Source: Candidatus Gracilibacteria bacterium (GTDB taxonomy: Bacteria; Patescibacteriota; Gracilibacteria; BD1-5; JAGOOR01). Taken from it: a DNA stretch of 41,342 nucleotides. The notes beneath the pieces are model-generated. The model searched no databases and was not told the DNA's origin. It saw only the letters and a list, made by a program, of their open reading frames with translations. The stretch lies in contig JBAZVH010000003.1 in the NCBI GenBank assembly GCA_041660965.1, forward strand, positions 1-41,342, in the 5' to 3' direction. Positions 19,798 to 26,908 of the stretch are shown in pieces. Position numbers and translations under genes: made by a program. Each line of letters starts with the position of its first letter. Positions within the stretch are counted from its first letter, which is position 1.

Positions 19798-20230
19798 TCA
19801 TTATCAATACGTCCTGAAACCTTGCGCTAATAATATCATTAGCGCTTGATTGATGGCTTACGACATAAAATTGCATCAGCGCGTAGTTAATGAGAAATCC
19901 TACGGCCAATATCGTCGGTACCCACGATTGCAACGTATGATTCTGCACGAGTGATGATTGAAGCTCTCGCGCACTCTTGCGATCGTCTACCTCCGTTTTG
20001 TAATTGGTAGCTTGAACATTTTCTAGCGCCTCCTTGTGATCGTATTCCAGTTTCTTTAACTTAGCGTCCGCCTCTGGGTCGCTCAGAATCTTTGCTACAA
20101 CGTCTTGCGTGTCCTTTGGGTCAGCGCCAAATAGATTCGCGATGAGTCCCACGCCTAAGCCCGCAACCGGTGTTCCTAGCGCGCTCGCAAGTAAGGGTGC
20201 CGCTTTACCTACTATGTCCGTTAGATTCAT
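19751..20230 (-). CDS. Holin, 3TM type
   Basis: This 159-aa protein has an N-terminal hydrophobic Gly/Ala segment (LGTPVAGLGVGLIANLFG), a charged linker with AKLKKLEYDHKEALENVQ, and two C-terminal membrane helices (SWVPTILAVGFLINYALMQF and DVLIMIISYYFG). The ending YFGSSHKH matches the YFGSS-x-x-S/K end of the PF11351-type holin family. It would form the membrane lesion that releases the muramidase. The ATG at 20230 is preferred to GTG at 20236. It overlaps the endolysin stop by 26 bases. Confidence 0.78.
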   Translation of the reverse strand: MNLTDIVGKAAPLLASALGTPVAGLGVGLIANLFGADPKDTQDVVAKILSDPEADAKLKKLEYDHKEALENVQATNYKTEVDDRKSARELQSSLVQNHTLQSWVPTILAVGFLINYALMQFYVVSHQSSANDIISARFQDVLIMIISYYFGSSHKHIEK

Positions 20231-20762
20231 ACGCACGATTCAGCCATCCATCAATGTATCGTTCTTGGTCATAATCCTTTGCTGCGATAATGCGATAGTA
20301 GCCCGCGCGTTCTGAACGCATGGCTGGAAGCAACATAAAGTCGCACATCTTGATTGCGTTTAGAGTCTTATCACCCAAAAGGCCATCGTCAAGTATTTCT
20401 CGTCTGCGTTTGACAGCCCAACATGCCCGTTGTGCGCACTTGATCGCTGGCGCAATACCCATGTTAACCGACATGTCGAATATATAATTGCAGATATCTT
20501 GATTATTGATCTTGTCGAATGCGGCATGTTCCCAGAATTCGCCTTTGTAGATGAGCTTTGCTTGGTCAACCGTCAACTCTCTAATAGTTTGTTCCGTAAC
20601 TTCGCCGAAAATCCCGTATCGTCTGAGATTTTCCGGTAACACGTTCCGCAAGAATCGCAACGAAATACCAAAGTGCGTAGTTCCCCCATGGTCATACGGG
20701 CTTTCACTGAGGCCGCCTTCATTTCTGAGCAAATAATTCACTGCTTCGTCAAAACTGGCCAT
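20205..20762 (-). CDS. Endolysin, GH108-type N-acetylmuramidase
   Basis: The 185-aa protein opens MASFDEAVNYLLRNEGGLSE. Glu15 in NEGG is the expected catalytic acid, and SPYDHGGTTHFGIS follows, as in GH108 lysozymes. A C-terminal peptidoglycan-binding part (PG_binding_3-like) begins near residue 90 (DMSVNMGIAPAIKCAQRA ... DGLLGDKTLNAI). There is no signal peptide, so release depends on the holin in the overlapping next gene. AAAGGAAT lies upstream of the ATG. Confidence 0.88.
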   Translation of the reverse strand: MASFDEAVNYLLRNEGGLSESPYDHGGTTHFGISLRFLRNVLPENLRRYGIFGEVTEQTIRELTVDQAKLIYKGEFWEHAAFDKINNQDICNYIFDMSVNMGIAPAIKCAQRACWAVKRRREILDDGLLGDKTLNAIKMCDFMLLPAMRSERAGYYRIIAAKDYDQERYIDGWLNRAYESNGHSR

Positions 20763-20763
20763 G

Positions 20764-21054
20764 CTAATTCCTTTCTGTCAGATTCCTAAGATACAAGACT
20801 ACCTCATCAATTGAATTAATTATAGCCACTTGACCATGCCACTCGTCAAAAAACGATTGTTCTTGAGGTGTTAACCTACGGGCTGATGGTGGTTTGCTAC
20901 CGTCCTTCAGTTCAAAAAGTAGGTTTAAACCTTTCCAGCCCACCAAAATATCCGGACAACCTTTCCCCACATTGCTTAATATTCTTACACTAGCACCCAT
21001 GTCTCGTAGCACCGCAACAATATGTTTCTGATTAGCGTCAACTCGTCTCGCCAT
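20764..21054 (-). CDS. VRR-NUC/PD-(D/E)XK-type nuclease
   Basis: Starting at 21054 (ATG; GTG at 21057 is alternative) gives 96 aa. GCPDILVG (about 33-40) followed by LLFELKDGSKPP (about 46-57) supplies the PD...ELK active site of small phage VRR-NUC or RusA-like-position nucleases. A likely job is cutting branched DNA during replication or before packaging. It lies between the replication gene and lysis genes, a common place for a junction resolvase. Confidence 0.72.
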   Translation of the reverse strand: MARRVDANQKHIVAVLRDMGASVRILSNVGKGCPDILVGWKGLNLLFELKDGSKPPSARRLTPQEQSFFDEWHGQVAIINSIDEVVLYLRNLTERN

Positions 21055-21296
21055 CACATTGCATCCTCAATGTCTTGTTTCGTCCATGTCCGTATTTCAT
21101 CGATTACCTGCGGCTCTGTCTTATCAGCAAAAGCAATACGTGCGCGTTTCTTGAGCAACGTGTACTTTTCACCAACAGCCCAATAACACTTTTGCCACTT
21201 GATATCAGCGAAGTATATCTCTTTGAGCAATTTGCAAACATCCGCACCCAATACGATACGCTGGTACTTCGGTTTTCCATTCGGCGCAAATTCCAT
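21054..21296 (-). CDS. Hypothetical 80-aa protein
   Basis: It begins MEFAPNGKPKYQRIVLGADV, then DIKWQKCYWAVGEKYTLLKK and an acidic C-terminal helix. It sits between the replication and nuclease genes with overlapping ends, so a role in DNA metabolism is likely from context. No family is recognised. The 100 bases upstream (21297-21396) hold no convincing gene. Confidence 0.5.
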   Translation of the reverse strand: MEFAPNGKPKYQRIVLGADVCKLLKEIYFADIKWQKCYWAVGEKYTLLKKRARIAFADKTEPQVIDEIRTWTKQDIEDAM

Positions 21297-21396
21297 CGCT
21301 TACAGTCCTTTTCTGACCTACCCCGCCTCTCGGTTGTTTTTACCGAGACAATCGATTGTAGAGCCTCCAATTGCGTTTAAATGGCATCCTTGCCCA

Positions 21397-22338
21397 TTAT
21401 GCAAAGTCTTTTTGTGGCAGCTTGCCAGTCTCCTGATAATACGCGAGTCGTCGTTTAGCCAACTCTGGGTTATTTATGTACTCTTTAACAGTATGTGAAT
21501 AAATTTGATCAAGCTTGCGTCTTAAATCATAATCTTTGCCATTTCTCAACTCAAATGACCCGATTTGCTCGTACAACATAAACAATAATGGATGTATAAA
21601 CCTACGATTGATCAATAATGGTAATACGTCTTCTTTCTTGGGTAAATTTTCATCAACCTCCGGAACATTCGCTACAGCTTCGATCTCATCTTCCCAACGA
21701 TTGGCATTCAGATATGACGACGGTAGCGGTATAAATCGCTTTTCTTGAGCCTTCCATTCGCCTGCTAGCCGCTTCTTGACCGATTCGATGATCTCATCTG
21801 CGATGTCGTCTAACTTTCGCGCCCTCCATATCTTTAACGCCATATGCCTATTCTGTTTGCGTGGGTACAATTTCCAAAACTCATCAAATCGAACGTGTTC
21901 AGCTTCAGATGAACAAGAGCTTTTTAGCTTTTTGTTTTCTTTGTTATTTGTTTCTATTTGTAGTCCGCTATCTCCACTGGGGTGGATTTCCACCCGAGTG
22001 GTTTTATCTTCTTGAATATTAACGAATTTACTACCGTTCAAAACCAAAATTGAAATGTTTGAAATCTGACCGTTTGGAGTGCGATGCTTAACATATGAAA
22101 TGAGTTTTGATTTGTTTAAAAAGCTCAAAGCATCGTTGAGTTTGTCGTCTCCGATTCTCAATTCGCGCTTTAAATGGACTTTGTTTACATTCCAATCGGG
22201 GGGAAGACTTGATAGATATATCCACAATGTCAATGCAAAATGATTATAAGCTATAGACTGTATTACCTTTGTACACACCATCGTGAATGGAATGTTTTCT
22301 TGCATTACTGTATTGAAACTTAATTTCTCAACGCTCAT
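21397..22338 (-). CDS. Phage replication initiation protein with winged helix
   Basis: The 313-aa protein has an N-terminal winged-helix part (about 20-115: FALTLWIYLSSLPPDWNVNK, then LRIGDDKLNDALSFLNKSKL), like replication-protein O or DnaD-type initiators. A low-complexity linker (NNKENKKLKSSCSS) follows. The C-terminal block has FDEFWKLYPRKQNRHMALKI, W-R-A-R-K and FIPLPSSYLNANRWEDE, the W-x-x-Y-P-R-K ... P-x-x-(Y/W)-L-N-x-x-R-W-E-D pattern common at the end of phage replication proteins. No helicase or polymerase gene is present, so host machinery is recruited. The iterons just upstream are a candidate origin. Confidence 0.75.
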   Translation of the reverse strand: MSVEKLSFNTVMQENIPFTMVCTKVIQSIAYNHFALTLWIYLSSLPPDWNVNKVHLKRELRIGDDKLNDALSFLNKSKLISYVKHRTPNGQISNISILVLNGSKFVNIQEDKTTRVEIHPSGDSGLQIETNNKENKKLKSSCSSEAEHVRFDEFWKLYPRKQNRHMALKIWRARKLDDIADEIIESVKKRLAGEWKAQEKRFIPLPSSYLNANRWEDEIEAVANVPEVDENLPKKEDVLPLLINRRFIHPLLFMLYEQIGSFELRNGKDYDLRRKLDQIYSHTVKEYINNPELAKRRLAYYQETGKLPQKDFA

Positions 22339-22348
22339 AAAAAATTCC

Positions 22349-22517
22349 TTGTATTAAGCATTGCACTTTTTATAATCCTAGTTATAATCCGTGATGCTTG
22401 TAATAAATTTAATAGATGTAATAAACGCATGTGTATTATACCTAGTGATACCATGTTGCTTGTATTAAACGTATTGCTTTTATTAAATGTAATTTCTTGT
22501 ATTAAACTTGTAAAAAA
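22349..22517. repeat. TTGTATTAAA iterons, candidate origin or operator
   Basis: Six copies of TTGTATTAAA or one-to-two mismatch variants start at 22349, 22398, 22416, 22460, 22478 and 22498, with a poorer copy at 22508. Pairs are 18-20 bases apart. The array fills the 330-bp gap in front of the replication gene. Confidence 0.65.
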
Positions 22518-22579
22518 TGTTCTTGTAGTACAGTCAGTAAAGATTCATGATGAGTCTTCATTGACACCATTGTTGGAAT

Positions 22580-22603
22580 AAGGGGCGCTAATCCGAGCCC
22601 CTT
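22580..22603. terminator. Strong GC hairpin with T-rich flank
   Basis: AAGGGGC and GCCCCTT form a 7-bp stem, followed on the plus strand by TATTCTTT. It lies between divergent genes, so it most likely blocks read-through from neighbouring operons into the origin region, in either direction. Confidence 0.6.
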
Positions 22604-22668
22604 TATTCTTTAGACACATTCCGCTAAAGTGTTAATTCCGTTCGCAATGTTATCAAGGAAGAGATTAA

Positions 22669-23001
22669 ATGAAAATAGAAATTAAAAGTACAGTTGATAA
22701 AGAATACGATGAATTATACTCAAACCTAAGAACACTCGATCAAATTATCGCCGCAAACCTTGCAAACAGTCCAAGAATTATCAATTTAATCGACTATCGC
22801 AGTAAAGTTTTTGAACACTACTACAAAAATTATATTGTCGCTGTGATTGAAGACAATACCGAAATGCGAGTACATGTGATGAAGAACATCAAAAATATGT
22901 ACGATGAGTTAATAAATGACTTAAAAGAATTCAAGGGATATTGGGAAGATCACAAAGACTGTGATGGAAGTTGTAATCAAAAAGACAAAACGTTAAATTA
23001 A
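22669..23001 (+). CDS. Hypothetical 110-aa helical protein
   Basis: It begins MKIEIKSTVDKEYDELYSNL, with AAGGAAGAG upstream. It is all-helical with KNIKNMYDELINDLKEFKGY and ends with DCDGSCNQK. It is a single-gene unit closed by a strong terminator and flanked by minus-strand operons. No family is recognised. Confidence 0.6.
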   Translation: MKIEIKSTVDKEYDELYSNLRTLDQIIAANLANSPRIINLIDYRSKVFEHYYKNYIVAVIEDNTEMRVHVMKNIKNMYDELINDLKEFKGYWEDHKDCDGSCNQKDKTLN

Positions 23002-23022
23002 TTACACAGCCTCTAGAACTTA

Positions 23023-23051
23023 ACCCCTGTGTCCGACAGGGGTCTTTTTTT
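23023..23051 (+). terminator. Rho-independent terminator
   Basis: ACCCCTG and CAGGGGT form a 7-bp stem with a 7-base loop, followed by C and seven T. It ends the 22669 gene and separates it from the convergent repressor operon. Confidence 0.9.
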
Positions 23052-23053
23052 AC

Positions 23054-23533
23054 TCATTCATTATCAATAGTAAAAGACAAGTATCCTTTTTCGATGACAT
23101 GATCGATCATAGCCGATGGCTTGAAAGGTTTTTTTAATAGATTATGCCAGGGGATATTGATAGACCCCACTGCTGATTGTGTTTCTTTTGAGATCGTATA
23201 ACCAGTATGATGACCAGATTTGCACAATAGAAATTGAAAAATATTATCAGGGTTATACATGGGCACGATTTTATCGCCATAATCCCAATTCAATTTATTT
23301 AAGACATGTGCCCCAATCCTGACGGTCATTCTGTCAGCAAATTCATTATCTTTTTTGCTCTTAGTAAATGCCACCGCGATATGATCAGGCGGTAGCTTAC
23401 CACCGACACCACGATTCGCTTCGATAGTAACCCACTCAACCTTTTCGATTAAGTCTCGTAACGATGATGTCTTTGAAGTCTTAACAGGTGCAGCGTTAAT
23501 ATCATTTCTGTCTTTCTTTTTTACGTAAGCCAT
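23054..23533 (-). CDS. Hypothetical 159-aa protein in repressor operon
   Basis: Start 23533 (MAYVKKKDRNDINAAPVKTS) has AAAGGGG upstream; a longer reading to 23614 is not supported. It has a basic disordered N-terminus, then a beta-rich part (RMTVRIGAHVLNKLNWDYGD). That strand-G-D segment resembles small DNA-binding or AbrB-like barrels, but this is only a loose impression. It overlaps the previous gene by 13 bases. Confidence 0.5.
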   Translation of the reverse strand: MAYVKKKDRNDINAAPVKTSKTSSLRDLIEKVEWVTIEANRGVGGKLPPDHIAVAFTKSKKDNEFADRMTVRIGAHVLNKLNWDYGDKIVPMYNPDNIFQFLLCKSGHHTGYTISKETQSAVGSINIPWHNLLKKPFKPSAMIDHVIEKGYLSFTIDNE

Positions 23534-23862
23534 TTGAACCCCTTTGCTAATATACCGGCACCAGCGCCGGCTAAAGTGAACATTGTTGCAAGTAGCCAAT
23601 AGAAGTTTGTCCACATTCGCTGATCAATCTTGCTTATATAATGATCAACTTTGTCCAGATTCTTTTCAATCTTATCGGCTTTCTCGTCTATGTGTTTTGT
23701 AAGTGTGTTAAATCGTCTCTCGGTGTTATCAAATCCCTGTAGCGCTACTTTCTCAAATCTATCTATACTATGATTAATATGTGATATCGATTGCTCAACT
23801 AGCGCTAGTCTCGTTTCCTGTGTGCTTTTCATCGGTAACTCCATTTTCTCTGCTACACTCAT
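23521..23862 (-). CDS. Membrane-anchored coiled-coil protein
   Basis: In this 113-aa protein residues about 15-85 form a coiled coil (ERRFNTLTKHIDEKADKIEK). A C-terminal membrane helix follows (FYWLLATMFTLAGAGAGILA) with a short basic end. The layout is like XhlA-type or tape-anchored phage proteins. Being in the repressor operon, a prophage-expressed function such as superinfection exclusion is possible. AAGGATG lies upstream of the ATG. Confidence 0.55.
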   Translation of the reverse strand: MSVAEKMELPMKSTQETRLALVEQSISHINHSIDRFEKVALQGFDNTERRFNTLTKHIDEKADKIEKNLDKVDHYISKIDQRMWTNFYWLLATMFTLAGAGAGILAKGFKWLT

Positions 23863-23886
23863 GTGATCATCCTTAACTGACTTGTA

Positions 23887-24102
23887 TTAATGAGATCGAA
23901 TATCTTCGATCCTGATCTTAACACCATATTTCTTCGCTATATTTACTAGGCGCAACATGACAGAGAAGCTAGGCTGCATCTGATGTGTCTCGCTTTCGTA
24001 ACGAGATATAGTGAAATTCGTTATACCAAGCAATTCAGCCAGCTCTTTTTGGCTGAAACGTAATTGTTTTCTTATTTCCTTAAACCTGTTTTTAGTTTCC
24101 AT
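23887..24102 (-). CDS. XRE-family repressor-like regulator
   Basis: Start 24102 (METKNRFKEIRKQLRFSQKE) has GGGGAGG upstream and gives 71 aa. The helix-turn-helix is SQKELAELLG-ITNFTISRYE at about 17-36. There is no second domain, so it is cleavage-independent and Cro-like or a small CI. It is divergent from the recombination operon across two palindromes and is the best candidate for the lifecycle switch regulator. Confidence 0.85.
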   Translation of the reverse strand: METKNRFKEIRKQLRFSQKELAELLGITNFTISRYESETHQMQPSFSVMLRLVNIAKKYGVKIRIEDIRSH

Positions 24103-24127
24103 GATTGCCTCCCCTTTTGACCAATTA

Positions 24128-24156
24128 CTTATATATAAAGTGATTGTTACTGTCAA
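24128..24156 (-). promoter_or_regulatory. Promoter of the XRE repressor operon
   Basis: On the minus strand a perfect TTGACA (24151-24156), a 17-base spacer and TATAAG (24128-24133). It lies 26 bases before the repressor start. Confidence 0.65.
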
Positions 24157-24191
24157 CAATTAGATAGTACCTGATGATCTTACAGGATATT

Positions 24192-24248
24192 ATAGTTTAA
24201 CTATTTTAATCTATAATAGTTGACTATCAGATCAATGATATGTTATCG
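24192..24248 (+). promoter_or_regulatory. Twin palindromic operators and early promoter
   Basis: ATAGTTTAACTAT (24192-24204) and ATAGTTGACTAT (24216-24227) are two palindromes with the same half-site, 24 bases apart. The second contains the TTGACT -35 (24220-24225) of the recombination operon; a weak -10 follows (TTATCG at 24243). Binding would repress this promoter. Confidence 0.6.
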
Positions 24249-24285
24249 TCTCTCTCGTAATGTAAATAACAGAGAGAGTGAAATT

Positions 24286-24438
24286 ATGATCAGTAGACAA
24301 ATTATAACCAAGATTGTACCCAATGAGACAGCATTTTGGAGTTCTTTTGGATACTCAAGTGATGTATATTGTATCAAATGTGAACTAGGTCAAGACGACT
24401 GCAATTGCTCAAATGACAACGGATGGTATCCATTATGA
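24286..24438 (+). CDS. Hypothetical 50-aa Cys-containing protein
   Basis: Start 24286 (MISRQIITKIVPNETAFWSS) follows AGAGAGAG; the longer ORF from 24220 covers the promoter and is rejected. CIKCELGQDDCNC suggests a small metal-binding knuckle. The leader has a CTCTCTC/GAGAGAG stem that covers the ribosome site. First gene of the recombination operon. Confidence 0.55.
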   Translation: MISRQIITKIVPNETAFWSSFGYSSDVYCIKCELGQDDCNCSNDNGWYPL

Positions 24439-24719
24439 ATATCAATAAATACATCGATTGCTACTTAATCAATGAGTACGCAAATAAGTCACTGGCTGGC
24501 TATACGCTTGATGTAGAAACATTACCCGACAACGAACTATCTAGCTTTCTTGATCTCCTCATGAGTAAAGACGCGGCTCTCAGAGAGAGCGTCGTATCAC
24601 ACATGCAGGATTTGATCGATCAGCGCTTACCACTGTATGAAGCTGATGAGATGCGAGATATGGGTTATCGGGCAATGCAAGATAGTAATAATGGCGAATT
24701 AATTTGGATGAGGGCATAA
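24435..24719 (+). CDS. Hypothetical 94-aa protein
   Basis: Start 24435 (MNINKYIDCYLINEYANKSL) overlaps the previous stop (ATGA). It is acidic and helical (DLLMSKDAALRESVVSHMQD). It precedes the Sak4-like ATPase by four bases, so a recombination-linked role is possible. No family is recognised. Confidence 0.5.
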   Translation: MNINKYIDCYLINEYANKSLAGYTLDVETLPDNELSSFLDLLMSKDAALRESVVSHMQDLIDQRLPLYEADEMRDMGYRAMQDSNNGELIWMRA

Positions 24720-24722
24720 ATA

Positions 24723-25622
24723 ATGATTATTAGAAAAGCAGAACGTAAGAAGATTAAGTTGCGTCTTGGCATATCAGGCGCACCCAATAGTGGCAAGACA
24801 AGATCAGCACTTGAGATCGCACGTGGTATTGGTGGAAAGATAGGCTTGATCGATTCAGAACATGGTAGAGGTGAGCTATACGCTGGCATGTTTGACTATG
24901 ATGTTATTCGTCTTGAGGCACCCTTTACACCTGAAAGCTATATCAATGCGATTCTAGCGTTTGAGAGAGAAGGATACGATGTCTTAATCATCGATAGTAT
25001 GTCTCACGCGTGGAATGGTAAAGGCGGCATCTTGGAAGAAGTAGATCAGTCAAAGGATAAGTTTACCAGTGGATGGAAAACCGCTACGCCTAAACAGAAC
25101 GCGTTAATCGATACTATCATGAGTAGTAAAATGCACATTATCGCAACGTTCAGAGCGAAGACTGAATACGTCATTGAGAAGAACGAATATGGAAAAAATC
25201 AGCCAAGGAAAATAGGATTGGCACCAATTCAACGTCCTGAGATTGAATATGAATTCATGTTATTCATGACAATGAATCAAGATCACTTCGCGCAGATATC
25301 AAAAGACAATACGCGAATGTTTGATGAAAACACATTAATTCAGCCAAACAGAGAAATGGGTGAGAAGCTTTTAGAATGGTTGAATGAAGGAAGCGATGAG
25401 CCAGTAGTAGTAAAAAGAGACTTATTATCCATTGTCGAAGAAATAAATGAATGTGTCGATTTAGTTTCATTAGAGAATGTCTTCAAGAGCTTGTATACAG
25501 AGTTTCCCGATATGAGAAACCAGATAATCAGATCGAAAGACATGAAAAAAGAAGCTCTAATCAACGGTAGTATTATTCAACCAAACGAAATTGGTCACAC
25601 ATATGGCGGGAGATTATTGTAA
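24723..25622 (+). CDS. Sak4-like RecA-fold ATPase, recombination
   Basis: In this 299-aa protein Walker A is GAPNSGKT (19-26) and Walker B is VLIIDSMSH (87-95). The N-terminal KLRLGISGAPNSGKTRSALE is the pattern of phage AAA_24/Sak4-type proteins, which anneal single strands and act with a dedicated SSB. The genes for a Gp157-like and an SSB-like protein follow directly, which is the usual company. The C-terminal 90 residues are helical and may bind partners. The start is close after the previous stop. Confidence 0.8.
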   Translation: MIIRKAERKKIKLRLGISGAPNSGKTRSALEIARGIGGKIGLIDSEHGRGELYAGMFDYDVIRLEAPFTPESYINAILAFEREGYDVLIIDSMSHAWNGKGGILEEVDQSKDKFTSGWKTATPKQNALIDTIMSSKMHIIATFRAKTEYVIEKNEYGKNQPRKIGLAPIQRPEIEYEFMLFMTMNQDHFAQISKDNTRMFDENTLIQPNREMGEKLLEWLNEGSDEPVVVKRDLLSIVEEINECVDLVSLENVFKSLYTEFPDMRNQIIRSKDMKKEALINGSIIQPNEIGHTYGGRLL

Positions 25623-26113
25623 TGAATTTATATCAAATTAACAGCGAATACGAACAAATCCTAAATCAATTATACGATGATGATGGAATGATTAACGAAA
25701 ATGCAATGGTTCAACTTGAACAAAACGAGCTAGTAATGGAAAAGAAGGCAATTGCTATCGCTTGTTATATTAAGAACATGGATGCTGAACGTGAAGCTAT
25801 TGAGCAAGCTAAAAAGGCTATGGCTGAACGTGAGAAACGATTCAAGAAACGAATCGAATATCTCGAAGATTATCTGTTATCAGGTATGGAGAAACGGGGT
25901 ATTAATCATATCAGTTGCGCATACTTTGATATCAAGTTAAAAAAGTGTCCCCCATCGGTTGATATTATCGATGAAGATTTATTACCGGAAGAATACAAAC
26001 GAGTAAAAATAGAAACTTTACCAGACAAAATTAAAATAAAAGAAGAAATGCAAATGGGTGTCGTCATTCCAGGTGCATCACTCAAAACAGGAATGAGGCT
26101 TGATATAAGATGA
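25622..26113 (+). CDS. Siphovirus Gp157-like protein
   Basis: In this 163-aa protein the N-terminal two thirds are a long charged coiled coil (EQAKKAMAEREKRFKKRIEY), then a compact beta part with KLKKCPPSVDIIDEDLLPEE and LPDKIKIKEEMQMG. This is the Gp157 (PF05565) layout. The family is linked to recombination and phage resistance but has no defined activity. The gene overlaps the ATPase stop by one base. Confidence 0.8.
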   Translation: MNLYQINSEYEQILNQLYDDDGMINENAMVQLEQNELVMEKKAIAIACYIKNMDAEREAIEQAKKAMAEREKRFKKRIEYLEDYLLSGMEKRGINHISCAYFDIKLKKCPPSVDIIDEDLLPEEYKRVKIETLPDKIKIKEEMQMGVVIPGASLKTGMRLDIR

Positions 26114-26250
26114 TTGGTTCTATCATAAAATTTATTGTTAGATGCTTATTTGCATTAGCGATCATCTTGATTTTTTGGTCTCCACCAATTGCCTTCATAG
26201 TATTTTTTGTAGCTATGGCGGGTTACTGTGATCTTGAACCATTAATGTAA
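26110..26250 (+). CDS. Small membrane protein, 46 aa
   Basis: It begins MIGSIIKFIVRCLFALAIIL, with two hydrophobic stretches (about 3-22 and 25-38). The ATG overlaps the Gp157-like stop (ATGA). Function is unknown. Confidence 0.5.
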   Translation: MIGSIIKFIVRCLFALAIILIFWSPPIAFIVFFVAMAGYCDLEPLM

Positions 26251-26271
26251 TATTTACTTAGGAGAGAATAC

Positions 26272-26751
26272 ATGCACGCATTTTCATTCACACCGTTGTC
26301 AGATGATGAGTTAGCAAGGATTGAGAACGAGAAAAATGGATTGTTACCCATCGGCACCTATAAGTTTCAGGTGAAAGAAGTAACGAGAGAAATATCAAAG
26401 ACTAGTCAGAATGCTATGCTTAAAATACGTCTTTCTGTTAAAGCAGAAAATGGTGATATCGCAAACGTAACTGACTATCTTGTTAACACGCCAAAAATGT
26501 TGTTTAAATTGAAACACTTTCTGGAATCGATCAACATGCCTCATTTGTATACACAAGGGAATTTTGATCCACAGGTATTGGTTAACAAAGTCGGATATGC
26601 TAATATCGGCATTCAGAAAGGTAATCCAAAAGACGATGGGTCAGGTAACTTTCCTGACAAAAACAACGTTAAAGATTATGTTAAGTCGATTGAAGCAGTG
26701 GTAAAACCGGTTGCGAAACCCGTTCCAGTGTTCGATGATATTCCATTCTAA
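26272..26751 (+). CDS. Single-stranded DNA-binding protein-like (DUF669 type)
   Basis: The 159-aa protein has an N-terminal OB-fold-like part (GTYKFQVKEVTREISKTSQN, MLKIRLSVKAENGD) and the DUF669 appearance common beside Sak4/Gp157 genes. It ends VPVFDDIPF, the acidic-hydrophobic tip by which SSBs recruit partners. It would coat single-stranded DNA for Sak4-driven annealing. GGAGAG lies upstream of the ATG. Confidence 0.78.
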   Translation: MHAFSFTPLSDDELARIENEKNGLLPIGTYKFQVKEVTREISKTSQNAMLKIRLSVKAENGDIANVTDYLVNTPKMLFKLKHFLESINMPHLYTQGNFDPQVLVNKVGYANIGIQKGNPKDDGSGNFPDKNNVKDYVKSIEAVVKPVAKPVPVFDDIPF

Positions 26752-26758
26752 GAGCAAT

Positions 26759-26824
26759 GGCAGAAGGCACAAAATGACAAGTCATATTACTCTCTCGTTA
26801 TATTACCTTGTCGTGCTCTCTGCC
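26759..26824 (+). ncRNA. Long imperfect hairpin with anti-Shine-Dalgarno loop
   Basis: GGCAGA/TCTGCC, GCAC/GTGC and GACAAG/CTTGTC form three stacked stems around a 25-base loop. The loop contains CTCTCTCGTTAT (26790-26801), the exact complement of ATAACGAGAGAG at 17145-17156, a ribosome site in the early operon. It may act as a terminator, an operator or a regulatory RNA; expression is unproven. Confidence 0.4.
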
Positions 26825-26845
26825 GCCAAATAAAGTAGCGTAGAT

Positions 26846-26908
26846 TCTCGAATGTCCCTATAATATGTTTAAATGGATTTTTTAAACTCTCAATAAGGAC
26901 ATTCGAGA
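26846..26908 (+). promoter_or_regulatory. Promoter nested in a perfect 12-bp inverted repeat
   Basis: TCTCGAATGTCC (26846-26857) is perfectly complementary to GGACATTCGAGA (26897-26908), which carries the ribosome site and the A of the start codon. TATAAT (26859-26864) lies between the arms. No standard -35 is seen. Confidence 0.7.
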
